The notes under the pieces are model-generated. The model was not told the DNA's origin. It worked only from the letters and a program-made list of their open reading frames with translations, and did not search any database. Source: Curtobacterium sp. GC_Cur_3 (GTDB lineage: Bacteria > Actinomycetota > Actinomycetes > Actinomycetales > Microbacteriaceae). Taken from it: a DNA stretch of 64,000 nt. Made by a program: the position numbers and the translations under genes. Location of the stretch: NCBI RefSeq assembly GCF_026544205.1, contig NZ_JALNUI010000021.1, positions 1 through 64,000 of the forward strand, given 5' to 3'. Of this stretch, positions 50,135-57,962 are shown one piece after another (the stretch's first letter is position 1; the number at the start of each line of letters is the position of its first letter).

Positions 50135-50710
50135 TCAGGCGCCCGTGCAGCCGATGTCGGCCTCGTCGTGGCCGACCCCGATCCCCACGCCGAACGACGT
50201 CGGGTCGGTGACCGAGCGGGTCGTGCCGAGCGGTCCGTCGGTGGTGACGACCAGACCGTGGAGTCGTCCGGCGTCCGCGCCGTCGTCGAGCACGACACGG
50301 CCGACGACGTCGAGCTCGCCGTGTGCCGGCACCACGACGCCGCTGTCGAGCGGCACCGTGCGGCCGTAGCTGCGGGGCATGGCCGGGTCGGTCGTGACAG
50401 TGAGTCCCGTGCTGTCCATGCTCGGGTTCGTGGCGATGGACAGGTGAGAGAGGGCCACGTTGCGGAGTTCCCCGGCGCGGACGTCACGGACGCGGATGCC
50501 GTGCCCGGTGTCGTTCCGGAACGACGTCAGGAACCACCCAGCGGCCGAGGTCGCCTCCGCCGGGTAGGTACCGCAGACGCCACCATCACCTCGGGCGTCG
50601 GTCGAGAGCGTGCTGCCCGGTGCGACGACCACGCCGAAGCCGACCGCCAGCACGACGGCACCGAGTGCGCTCGCGCCGAGGAACGCCCGTCCGATGTCCA
50701 CGCTGCTCAC
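50135..50710 (-). CDS. membrane-anchored hypothetical protein
   Basis: A 191-residue protein with one N-terminal membrane helix (FLGASALGAVVLAVGFGVVVA) and an outside beta-rich domain with two Cys (GGVCGTYP and DIGCTGA) that could form a disulfide linking start and end. Segments such as RVRDVRAGELRNVALSHLSIATNP and GELDVVGRVVLDDGADAGRLHGLVV suggest an immunoglobulin-like fold. No family is recognised. Start is GTG 50710 or GTG 50701. Confidence 0.6.
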   Translation of the reverse strand: MSSVDIGRAFLGASALGAVVLAVGFGVVVAPGSTLSTDARGDGGVCGTYPAEATSAAGWFLTSFRNDTGHGIRVRDVRAGELRNVALSHLSIATNPSMDSTGLTVTTDPAMPRSYGRTVPLDSGVVVPAHGELDVVGRVVLDDGADAGRLHGLVVTTDGPLGTTRSVTDPTSFGVGIGVGHDEADIGCTGA

Positions 50711-50764
50711 CGTAGGGGATCGCCGCTCCTGCGGGCCAGGAGGCGCGTCACGGCAGGTCGGAGC

Positions 50765-51736
50765 TCAGCGTTGGGCTGCCGGTCGCACGACGATCTCGTT
50801 CACGTCGACGTCCGGTCGCTCGGCCACGGCGTACGCGACGGCTCGGGCGATCGCGTCGCTGGGGATCGACTCGGCCCGGTAGGCGACCATCGCTGCGGCG
50901 GCCGTCGCGTCGGTGATCGTGGTCGCCAGTTCGGACTCGGTGACGCCCGGTGCGACGGTCGTCACGCGGATGCCTCGCGGGGACTCCTGGCGGAGCCCCT
51001 CGCTGATCGCGCGTGCTGCGAACTTCGTGCCGCAGTAGACCGCCGCCGTGGGGGAGACGTCGTAGGCCCCGACCGACGCCATGGTCACGACGTGGCCTGT
51101 GCCCTGGGCGAGCATCGTGGGCAGCGTCGCCGCGATGCTGTTCAGGAGCCCGCGGACGTTCACGTCGATCATCTGGTCCCACTCGTCGACGAGACCAGCG
51201 GACAGGGGAGAGAGCGGCATGACGCCGGCGTTGGCCACGAGCACGTCGATCCGCCCGAACCGTGCGAGCGCGGCGGCAGCGAACCGGTGCGCGGATGAGC
51301 GGTCGGTGACGTCGAGGGACACCGCCAGGGCCTGCCCGCCGGCGGCCTCGATCTCGGTCACGAGCTCGTCGAGCCGGTCGGTCCTCCGCGCTCCCAGCAC
51401 GACCGGGTGTCCGGCTGCGGCGAGGCGGACTGCCGTCGCCCGGCCGATGCCGCTCGAGGCGCCCGTCACCAGGACCACCTTGCGGCGGTGCAGGACCATG
51501 CCCGCGTGGTGCAGGACGTCGTCGTGGAAGTCCCCGTCGGCGGTGAACCCGGTGTCGTCGCGGTAGTCGACGTGGTCGTCGTCGATCGCGTAGCGGCCTT
51601 CGTACGCGGCTTCGCGGTCGCCACGGGCCTCGACGTACCGGCCGTCCGCGCGGAGCTCGTGGCGGATGTGTCCGTCGGCCGTGACCCACAGGCCGAGGTA
51701 GGGGTGGTCGGAGGAGGGCGTTGCGTCGTCGTTCAT
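50765..51736 (-). CDS. Atu4866-domain/SDR fusion oxidoreductase
   Basis: Residues 10-85 of this 323-residue protein match the Atu4866 domain (HPYLGLWVTADGHIRHELRADGRYVEARG, YRDDTGFTADGDF), and residues 86-323 form a classical SDR: VLVTGASSGIGRATAVRL, VANAG, catalytic Ser in MASVGAYD and Tyr-x3-Lys in AVYCGTKFAA. The two are normally neighbouring genes in many bacteria; here they are one chain without linker. The divergent XRE/MmyB regulator probably controls it. Confidence 0.87.
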   Translation of the reverse strand: MNDDATPSSDHPYLGLWVTADGHIRHELRADGRYVEARGDREAAYEGRYAIDDDHVDYRDDTGFTADGDFHDDVLHHAGMVLHRRKVVLVTGASSGIGRATAVRLAAAGHPVVLGARRTDRLDELVTEIEAAGGQALAVSLDVTDRSSAHRFAAAALARFGRIDVLVANAGVMPLSPLSAGLVDEWDQMIDVNVRGLLNSIAATLPTMLAQGTGHVVTMASVGAYDVSPTAAVYCGTKFAARAISEGLRQESPRGIRVTTVAPGVTESELATTITDATAAAAMVAYRAESIPSDAIARAVAYAVAERPDVDVNEIVVRPAAQR

Positions 51737-51836
51737 GCCCTCACTCTCGACGTGGTGGCGGCTGGTTCCCGTGCCGCGGTGTTCCGGGGTGCAGCAGTGC
51801 CAGGGAGGGACCTGCGGTCGCGCCTACCCTGGCTGG

Positions 51837-52685
51837 GTGCCTCCGCTCACCTCCGACCTCACCCTCGGCGCCTACCTCCGAGCCGTCCGCGGACGCCTGT
51901 CCCCGGAGTCGCTCGGGCTGCCGGCCGGCGGCCTCCGCCGGGTGGCGGGGCTCCGTCGCGAGGAGGTGGCGGTCCTGGGTGGCCTCAGCGTCGACTACTA
52001 CACGCGGCTCGAGCAGGGACGCGAGGTGAGCCCCGGTGCTGCGGTGCTCGAGGGCATCGCCGACGGGCTCGAGCTGGAGGGCGACGAACGCGACCATCTG
52101 TTCACCCTGGCGGGACTCGTCGCTCCGCCGCGCGGCAGCCGACCGGCGACGTCGGCCAGTCCGGCGCTCGGGCAGCTCCTCGACTCCTGGTCGGCGCACC
52201 CGGCCTTCGTCCTCGACCCAGCACACGACGTCCTCGCCGCCAACGCCCTGGCGCGCGCCCTGTACGCACCGTTCGAGCGCTTCGACAACCTCGTCCGGAT
52301 GACCTTCCTCGACCCGGCGGCACACCGCTTCCACGCTGACTGGTCTCGGGCAGCCGACTCCACCGTCGCCAGCCTGCGGGCGGCGACGGCGGAGTTCGGG
52401 GCCGACCCGAGCCTCCTGTCCGTCGTGGAGGACGTGCGCGCGACCAGCGCGGAGTTCGAGACCCGGTGGAGCGCCCAGCGCGTCCAGCGCAAGACCCTCA
52501 CGGCGAAGCGGTTCCTGCACGACGAGGTCGGTCCGCTCGCGTTCGACGCCCACACCTTCGCCGTCGAGGGGTCATCCGGTCTGCGACTCGTCGTCTACCG
52601 CTGCGAGCCGGGCTCCGCGACGGAACAGGCGCTCACGCTGCTGACGGCGCGTGCGGCAGACGCAGCACGAGCCCGGCAGTCGTGA
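51837..52685 (+). CDS. XRE-family regulator with MmyB-like ligand domain
   Basis: A 282-residue regulator of the same design as that encoded at 37400: helix-turn-helix LRREEVAVLGGLSVDYYTRLEQGREVSPGAAVLEGIADGLEL, then an MmyB-like domain (AFVLDPAHDVLAANALARALYAPF, FETRWSAQRV, LAFDAHTFAVEGSSGLRLVVYRCEPGS). Start is GTG 51837. It diverges from the Atu4866-SDR gene, a pairing typical of this regulator type with SDRs. Confidence 0.9.
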   Translation: MPPLTSDLTLGAYLRAVRGRLSPESLGLPAGGLRRVAGLRREEVAVLGGLSVDYYTRLEQGREVSPGAAVLEGIADGLELEGDERDHLFTLAGLVAPPRGSRPATSASPALGQLLDSWSAHPAFVLDPAHDVLAANALARALYAPFERFDNLVRMTFLDPAAHRFHADWSRAADSTVASLRAATAEFGADPSLLSVVEDVRATSAEFETRWSAQRVQRKTLTAKRFLHDEVGPLAFDAHTFAVEGSSGLRLVVYRCEPGSATEQALTLLTARAADAARARQS

Positions 52686-52715
52686 AACGGTGTCTCCCGC
52701 GCTCCTGACCGGGCA

Positions 52716-53501
52716 TCAGCGGTCGAGGCCGGCGTAGGGCATCGTCCGGGTGTCGCCGCTGGCGAGGGTCCAGGTGACCTCTGCCGCCGCGGACGTGGCG
52801 GCTCCTGGCCACCACGCTGCGAACCAGCCGTCCTCGAGGGACGCATCGACGACCCGGCCGTCGTCGAGCGTGAAGGTGACGCTGCGGACGTCGGGCGCAG
52901 CGCGACCGGTCGCGTACTGCTGCCGCTCGTCCACGGGCCCGTCGAGCCGTCCACCGGAGACCGCTTGGGTGAGCCCGGTTGACGGTTGCCGGGTGACGTC
53001 CATCGGCAGCCCGGTCATCGAGTCGAGCAGGCCCTTGCCGTTCCCGTTGACGATGCAGAACGCCGTCTGGTCGCCGTAGGACGCGATCATCGAGGTGAAG
53101 TCACCGCGTCGTTCCTCGAGCAGGAACCGGGCGTCGCGCGACGTGCCCAGGTCGGCGCCGGACGCCGACAGGCAGGCGTTGCGCTCCTTGACCGGGTCGA
53201 CCACCGGCATGGGGCGTGACTGCCAGGACGCGAGGTCGGCGCTGCTCGGGGCGGCGAGGACGACCTGGCCACTCGTCGGGGTGCTGAGCAGGGCGTGGCC
53301 ACCGATCACGGCCACCGCCGCGACGGGCAGGGCGATCCACCAGGCGCGCCGTCGGCGCGGACGGGGCTGGGAGGCTCGTTCCGGCTCGTGCGGGCGTGTC
53401 CGGTCGAGTTCGTGGACGCGACGGAGCACGCGTTCCTGCTGGCCGTCGTCGGCGCGCCGGGATGCGGCGTCCATGGTCTTGAGCGTGTCGATGTCGATCA
53501 C
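52716..53501 (-). CDS. membrane partner of the ECF sigma factor
   Basis: A 261-residue protein with a cytoplasmic N-terminal part of about 50 residues (DTLKTMDAASRRADDGQQERVLRRVHELD), a basic stretch, one membrane helix (AWWIALPVAAVAVIGGHALL) and an outside domain with Trp/Asp-rich beta segments and two Cys. GTG 53501 overlaps the sigma gene stop (GTGA). The layout is that of an anti-sigma factor, but a zinc-binding HxxxCxxC motif is missing, so the mode of binding is unclear. Confidence 0.7.
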   Translation of the reverse strand: MIDIDTLKTMDAASRRADDGQQERVLRRVHELDRTRPHEPERASQPRPRRRRAWWIALPVAAVAVIGGHALLSTPTSGQVVLAAPSSADLASWQSRPMPVVDPVKERNACLSASGADLGTSRDARFLLEERRGDFTSMIASYGDQTAFCIVNGNGKGLLDSMTGLPMDVTRQPSTGLTQAVSGGRLDGPVDERQQYATGRAAPDVRSVTFTLDDGRVVDASLEDGWFAAWWPGAATSAAAEVTWTLASGDTRTMPYAGLDR

Positions 53502-54043
53502 GGGGTGGTCCTCACGCGGTTGGTCGGGGAAGTGACGGGGGTGGGTGTCTCGGCTCGTGCCTGCAGGGCGGTGCCGAGTCGTCGCCGGGCACGGGAGAGC
53601 CGCATGGCGTAGGCGGTCCGGGAACACCCGAGGACCTGTGCTGCCCTCGGGGCGTCCAGCTCCTCGAACAGCGCGAGGGCCAGGACCTCCTGGTCACCGG
53701 CCCCGAGCGTGTTCCAGGCCTGTTGCAGCGTGAGGCGTTCGATGACGCCGATCGCGTCGTCCTCGACCTGCTGGGGAGCCGGTTCGGCGCTCAGGCGGAC
53801 GTGCAGGTCCCGCTGACGCCGGACGCCCTTGTGCGCCGACAGCATCTGGTTCCGGGCGACCGTGAACAGCCAGGCGCGCGCTTCCGCGGGGACGTCGGCG
53901 CGGCGACGCCACGCGACCAGGTAGGTCTCGCTGAGGATCTCCTCCACGAGCATGGGATGTGCTCGGCGTCGGACGAACGCCTGCACGTCGCGGAAGGTCG
54001 CGGCGTAGAACGCCTCGAACTCCGCGGTCGAGTCGATGGACAC
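53498..54043 (-). CDS. ECF RNA polymerase sigma factor
   Basis: A 181-residue sigma-70 family factor. Region 2 is FEAFYAATFRDVQAFVRRRAHPMLVEEILSETYLVAWRRR with PAEARAWLFTVARNQML; region 4 is LALFEELDAPRAAQVLGCSRTAYAMRLSRARRRLG. GTG 54043 was chosen because GGAG lies five bases upstream; GTG 54067 has none. It is translationally coupled to the membrane protein downstream, which likely holds it inactive until an outside signal arrives. Confidence 0.88.
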   Translation of the reverse strand: MSIDSTAEFEAFYAATFRDVQAFVRRRAHPMLVEEILSETYLVAWRRRADVPAEARAWLFTVARNQMLSAHKGVRRQRDLHVRLSAEPAPQQVEDDAIGVIERLTLQQAWNTLGAGDQEVLALALFEELDAPRAAQVLGCSRTAYAMRLSRARRRLGTALQARAETPTPVTSPTNRVRTTP

Positions 54044-54151
54044 TGGTGCTCCGATCTTCGGGGTCACACTGGACGTGTCCGTTCCGGCACGGTCGTAACT
54101 CCCAGTCCGCAGATCGGTCCCGGGTCCGGCGCTGCGTGCCGACGAGTGTCC

Positions 54152-54727
54152 TCAGCGCTGGTCGAGCTGCCCTCGGACGGCAGGCAGCAGCAGGGCCACC
54201 GCGGCGTCGGTCACCTCGTCCACCTGGTCCGCAGCGAGGCGCCCGGTGCTGGCCAGGGCGCTGATGCCCTCCAACATGCCGGCGACCAGGAACGGCAGTG
54301 GACCTGGACGACCGTGGCCGTGCTCGCCGAGCATCGCGGCGCCCTGGGCGAAGAACCGGGTCGCCGCCTGGCTCGCCGGCGAAGAGGCCTCGCGCGGACC
54401 GCCCGTGAACATCAGCTCCATGAGCCGCCCGTTCTCAGCGGCGAAGCGGACGTGGGCGTGCGCGTACTCGCTGAGGCGGGCGTGCAGGTCCTCGTGGCGG
54501 TCGGCTGCGCCGAGGGCCGCCGTGAGCTCGTCGAACCCCTCGGCGGCGATGGCGTCGAGGAGCGCGTCGCGGTCCGGGAAGTGGCGGAGCGGTGCGCTGT
54601 GGCTGACTCCGGCCCGCTTGGCGAGCCCGCGGATCGTGACCGCCTGGGCTCCCTCCTCCATGAGCAGCTGGCGGCCCTCGGTGACGAGGACCTCCCGCAG
54701 CGAGCCGTGGTGGTACGGAGTGGACAT
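54152..54727 (-). CDS. TetR family regulator
   Basis: A 191-residue TetR-type repressor starting STPYHHGSLREVLVTEGRQLLMEEGAQAVTIRGLAKRAGVSHSAPLRHFPDRDALLDAI, a known sub-type with SAPxRHFPDR. ATG 54727 begins the conserved part; upstream codons cross the likely operator. It diverges from an SDR and coupled ABM-like gene. An imperfect CGCAATGT/ACATTTGCG repeat (54741-54786) in the gap may be the operator. Confidence 0.87.
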   Translation of the reverse strand: MSTPYHHGSLREVLVTEGRQLLMEEGAQAVTIRGLAKRAGVSHSAPLRHFPDRDALLDAIAAEGFDELTAALGAADRHEDLHARLSEYAHAHVRFAAENGRLMELMFTGGPREASSPASQAATRFFAQGAAMLGEHGHGRPGPLPFLVAGMLEGISALASTGRLAADQVDEVTDAAVALLLPAVRGQLDQR

Positions 54728-54788
54728 GGTCCGATCGTACCGCAATGTGGACGTTGACAACAATGTGTGCGCCGTCTACATTTGCGAC

Positions 54789-55670
54789 ATGACGAACTCC
54801 ACTCCCACCGCCGACCTGGCCGGCCGCACCATCCTCATCACCGGCGCCACCAGCGGCATCGGCCGGTCCACCGCGGCCGCCGTCGCCGCCAGGGGTGCCC
54901 GGGTGGTCCTCGCCGTCCGTGACACCGACAAGGGCCGACGTGTCGCGGCCGAGCTCCCCGGGGCGGACGGCACCCACGTCGTGCGGGCCCTCGACCTGGC
55001 GGACCTCGCCTCCGTCCGTCGGTTCGCCGACGAGACGACCGAGCAGATCGACGTCCTGGTGAACAACGCCGGGGTGTCCGCGTCGACGCTCGGACGCACG
55101 CACGACGGGTTCGAGATGCAGTTCGGCACGAACCACCTCGGGCACTTCCTCCTGACGACCCTGCTCCTGCCGCGGATCACCTCGCGCGTGGTGACGGTGT
55201 CGTCCCAGGCGGAGCGGATGGGCCGGCTGGACCTGGATGACCTCGACTGGCGGACCCGCCCGTACAAGGGCGGTCGGGCCTACGCGGACTCGAAGCTGGC
55301 CAACCTCGCCTTCACCCTCGAGCTCGACCGCCGCCTCCGACAGGCCGGCTCGCCCGTGCGAGCCCTCGCCGCACACCCCGGGATCGTCGTGACGCCGATC
55401 TACGACCGCCCCGCCGGCAAGCGGCCCGGTGTCTGGGACGTCCTGCTGCCGGTCATGGGCCAGGGCCCGGACCAGGGAGCCCTGCCCGTGCTGCTCGCGA
55501 TGACGGGCGACCTGCCAGGAGGCTCGTTCACCGGTCCGGAGCACCTGTTCCACATGCGCGGTGGCGCCCAGGTGATCACGGCCTCCGCCAGGGCGAAGGA
55601 CGCGACCCTCCAGGCTGACCTGTGGGCGGCGTCCGAGGCCATGACCGGCACCGCTGGCAGGGCCGACTGA
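54789..55670 (+). CDS. SDR family oxidoreductase
   Basis: A 293-residue retinol-dehydrogenase-like SDR: ILITGATSGIGRSTAAAVAARG, VNNAGVSAS, catalytic Ser in VVTVSSQAER and Tyr-x3-Lys in RAYADSKLANLAF. The fairly long C-terminal part is typical for this group. Its stop overlaps the next ATG (TGATG), coupling it to a small monooxygenase-like protein. The divergent TetR likely regulates both. Confidence 0.89.
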   Translation: MTNSTPTADLAGRTILITGATSGIGRSTAAAVAARGARVVLAVRDTDKGRRVAAELPGADGTHVVRALDLADLASVRRFADETTEQIDVLVNNAGVSASTLGRTHDGFEMQFGTNHLGHFLLTTLLLPRITSRVVTVSSQAERMGRLDLDDLDWRTRPYKGGRAYADSKLANLAFTLELDRRLRQAGSPVRALAAHPGIVVTPIYDRPAGKRPGVWDVLLPVMGQGPDQGALPVLLAMTGDLPGGSFTGPEHLFHMRGGAQVITASARAKDATLQADLWAASEAMTGTAGRAD

Positions 55671-56065
55671 TGCCCGGCTCTCCGTGGACGAGCGTGCTCG
55701 AGCTCGACGCCGGACACGAGTACGTCGTGATGGCGACGCGCTTCACCGTCCAGTCGCGGCGACGGCTGCTCGGCATCATGGCTTCGACGCAGCAGCTCTG
55801 GCAGGCCCTCCCGACGACCCCGGGGCTCGCCGGCCACCAGTTCGCGGTGTCGCCGGTGCGGGGGACGCTCTCGACCCTCACGGCCTGGCGGGACCGACCC
55901 TCGCTCGAGGCCTTCGTGCGCGGCCCGCTCCACGCAGCGCTCGCCACGGACACCCGCCCGCTGATGCAGGCCAGCCGGTTCGTGGACTGGGTCGCCCCCG
56001 GGTCCGACCTGCCCCCGGCGTGGCGAGGAGCGAACGAGCGGCTCGACGCCGCGCGAGCACGCTGA
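55670..56065 (+). CDS. ABM/DUF3291-like dimeric alpha-beta barrel protein
   Basis: A 131-residue protein with the pattern of the dimeric alpha+beta barrel group: YVVMATRFTVQSRRRLLGIMASTQQLWQALPTTPGLAGHQFAVSPVRGTLSTLTAWRDRPSLEAFVRGPLHAAL. These include antibiotic-biosynthesis monooxygenases and DUF3291 proteins. No cofactor site is visible. It is translationally coupled to the SDR upstream, suggesting they act on the same compound. Confidence 0.7.
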   Translation: MPGSPWTSVLELDAGHEYVVMATRFTVQSRRRLLGIMASTQQLWQALPTTPGLAGHQFAVSPVRGTLSTLTAWRDRPSLEAFVRGPLHAALATDTRPLMQASRFVDWVAPGSDLPPAWRGANERLDAARAR

Positions 56066-56127
56066 CCCGTGCTCCTCGGCGACCCAGCGGTGCAGACTGA
56101 GCGTCTCCGACCCCGAAGGACGCGCTC

Positions 56128-56889
56128 ATGCAGACCCTGACCCTCGACGGCTCTGTCGCCCTCGTCACCGCCGCCTCCCGCGGGATCGGCCGCGCGATCG
56201 CGCTCGACCTCGCCGAGCACGGCGCCGACGTCGCCCTCGGCGTGCGGGACCCCGACGCCGCGACCGAGCTCGCCGACACGATCCGGGCGATGGGCCGGCG
56301 GGTGGCGGTGGTGGCGATGGACGTCACGGACCTCGCCGCGTGCCGGTCGGCGATCGACACCGTGGTCGCGGAGCTCGGCACGATCGACGTGCTCGTGAAC
56401 AACGCGGGCGGCGGGATCGTGGAGGACGCCCTCGACGTCACCGAGGAGCACTTCGACACGGTGTGGGAGCTCACGACGAAGTCGACCTTCTTCGTCTCGC
56501 AGCACGTCGCGAAGCACATGCGCTCGTCCGGGGGTGGCTCGATCGTGAACATCGCGTCCCAGGCCGGCCTCGTCGCGCTGCCGGGGGAGTCGTCCTACTG
56601 CCTGAGCAAGGCGGCCGTCATCCACATGACCAAGTGCCTGGCCGTGGAGTGGGGCCAGTACGGCATCCGCGTGAACGCCGTCGCGCCGACGTTCGTCGAG
56701 ACCGAGGGGACCGCGCCGGCGCTCTCCGACGAGGCGTTCCGTGCGGACACGGTGGAGCGCATCGCCGCGCTGCACCGAATCGGGCAGCCCCAGGAGGTCG
56801 CAGCGGCCGTCACCTTCCTGGCTGGTGATGGTGCCTCCCTGATCACGGGCACCGCGCTCCCGATCGACGGCGGCTGGACGGCGCGCTGA
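56128..56889 (+). CDS. SDR family oxidoreductase
   Basis: A 253-residue classical SDR similar to 3-oxoacyl-ACP reductases and glucose dehydrogenases: ALVTAASRGIGRAIALDLAEHGADV, VNNAGGGI, catalytic Ser in IASQAGL, Tyr-x3-Lys in SSYCLSKAAV, and the C-terminal TGTALPIDGGW. NADP preference is suggested by a basic residue after strand 2 (VRDPD). It lies downstream of the TetR-linked SDR pair and may be in the same operon. Confidence 0.88.
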   Translation: MQTLTLDGSVALVTAASRGIGRAIALDLAEHGADVALGVRDPDAATELADTIRAMGRRVAVVAMDVTDLAACRSAIDTVVAELGTIDVLVNNAGGGIVEDALDVTEEHFDTVWELTTKSTFFVSQHVAKHMRSSGGGSIVNIASQAGLVALPGESSYCLSKAAVIHMTKCLAVEWGQYGIRVNAVAPTFVETEGTAPALSDEAFRADTVERIAALHRIGQPQEVAAAVTFLAGDGASLITGTALPIDGGWTAR

Positions 56890-57029
56890 CCCAGCGGCCC
56901 AGCGGCCCGGCCCGGCCCTGCCCGGCCCTGCCCTGCCCCTGCGCCATCCGGCCACCCCGGACACCCGCTCAGGGCGCCCCGTCGACCATCGGCTGCACAC
57001 GACGGTTCCCGATCAGCGCAAGGAGTGCC

Positions 57030-57866
57030 ATGTCCGACCAGCAGCAGCAGCCCCCGGGTCACGAGGACGCGATGACCCCGAAGGCCGACCACGGCGAGGA
57101 GTCCTACCGCGGTTCCGGCAAGTTGACCGGCAAGCGAGCCGTCATCACGGGCGGCGACAGCGGCATCGGCAAGGCGGTGGCCATCGCGTTCGCCCGCGAA
57201 GGTGCCGACGTCCTGATCAGCTACCTGCCCGAGGAGCAGGACGACGCCGAGGACACGAAGCACTGGATCGAGGAGGCGGGTCGGAAAGCCGTCCTGTTCC
57301 CCGGCGACCTGACCGACCCGGCCTACTGCCGCGAGGTCATCGCGACCGCGGTCAGCGAGCTCGGCGGCCTCGACGTCCTGGTCAACAACGCCGCGTACCA
57401 GATGAGCCACGAGACGTTCGAGGAGATCACCGACGAGGAGTGGGACCACACCCTCGCCACCAACCTCAGCGCCTACTTCCACCTCGTCAAGGCAGCGCTC
57501 CCGCACCTCGGCGCCGGCGCGTCGATCATCGGGTCGAGCTCGGTGAACTCGGACAACCCCCGGCCCGACCTGGCCCCGTACGACGTCACGAAGGCCGGCG
57601 TCGCCAACCTGTCGGCCGCACTCGCGCAGCTGCTCGGCCCCCGCGGCATCCGCGTGAACAGCGTCGCGCCCGGACCGATCTGGACGCCGCTCATCCCCTC
57701 GACGATGCCGCCGGAGCAGGTCGAGCAGTTCGGCACGCAGTCCCCGCTGGGCCGCGCCGGCCAGCCGGCCGAGCTCGCCCCGGTGTACGTCCTGCTCGCC
57801 AGCGACGACGGCAGCTACGTCTCCGGTGCGCGCGTCGCCGTCACCGGCGGGACGCCGATCCTCTGA
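57030..57866 (+). CDS. SDR family oxidoreductase, YghA-like
   Basis: A 278-residue SDR of the general-stress type (GsiB/YghA-like): Gln-rich start, GSGKLTGKRAVITGGDSGIGKAVAIAFAREGADV, FPGDLTD, VNNAAYQ, catalytic Ser in GSSSVNS, Tyr-x3-Lys in APYDVTKAG and the tail VSGARVAVTGGTPIL. A paralogue of the same type is encoded at 62818. Preceding 140 bases are C-rich with repeated GGCCC/TGCCC blocks and no gene. Confidence 0.9.
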   Translation: MSDQQQQPPGHEDAMTPKADHGEESYRGSGKLTGKRAVITGGDSGIGKAVAIAFAREGADVLISYLPEEQDDAEDTKHWIEEAGRKAVLFPGDLTDPAYCREVIATAVSELGGLDVLVNNAAYQMSHETFEEITDEEWDHTLATNLSAYFHLVKAALPHLGAGASIIGSSSVNSDNPRPDLAPYDVTKAGVANLSAALAQLLGPRGIRVNSVAPGPIWTPLIPSTMPPEQVEQFGTQSPLGRAGQPAELAPVYVLLASDDGSYVSGARVAVTGGTPIL

Positions 57867-57880
57867 CCCGGGACCGGACT

Positions 57881-57913
57881 GGAGGCTCGTGGCGGACCCC
57901 GCCACGAGCCTCC
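57881..57913. terminator. palindromic terminator element, copy 4
   Basis: A 15-bp perfect stem (57881-57895 with 57899-57913) closes on three bases. Its core GGAGGCTCG, with GGAC and GTCC outside it and one mismatch, places it in the dispersed family. It lies 14 bases after the SDR stop and before the end of the convergent ligase gene. Confidence 0.72.
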
Positions 57914-57962
57914 CGTCCGTCACGGCGTGGGCACCGTCGACCGGTGACGGGGACGACCCCGG

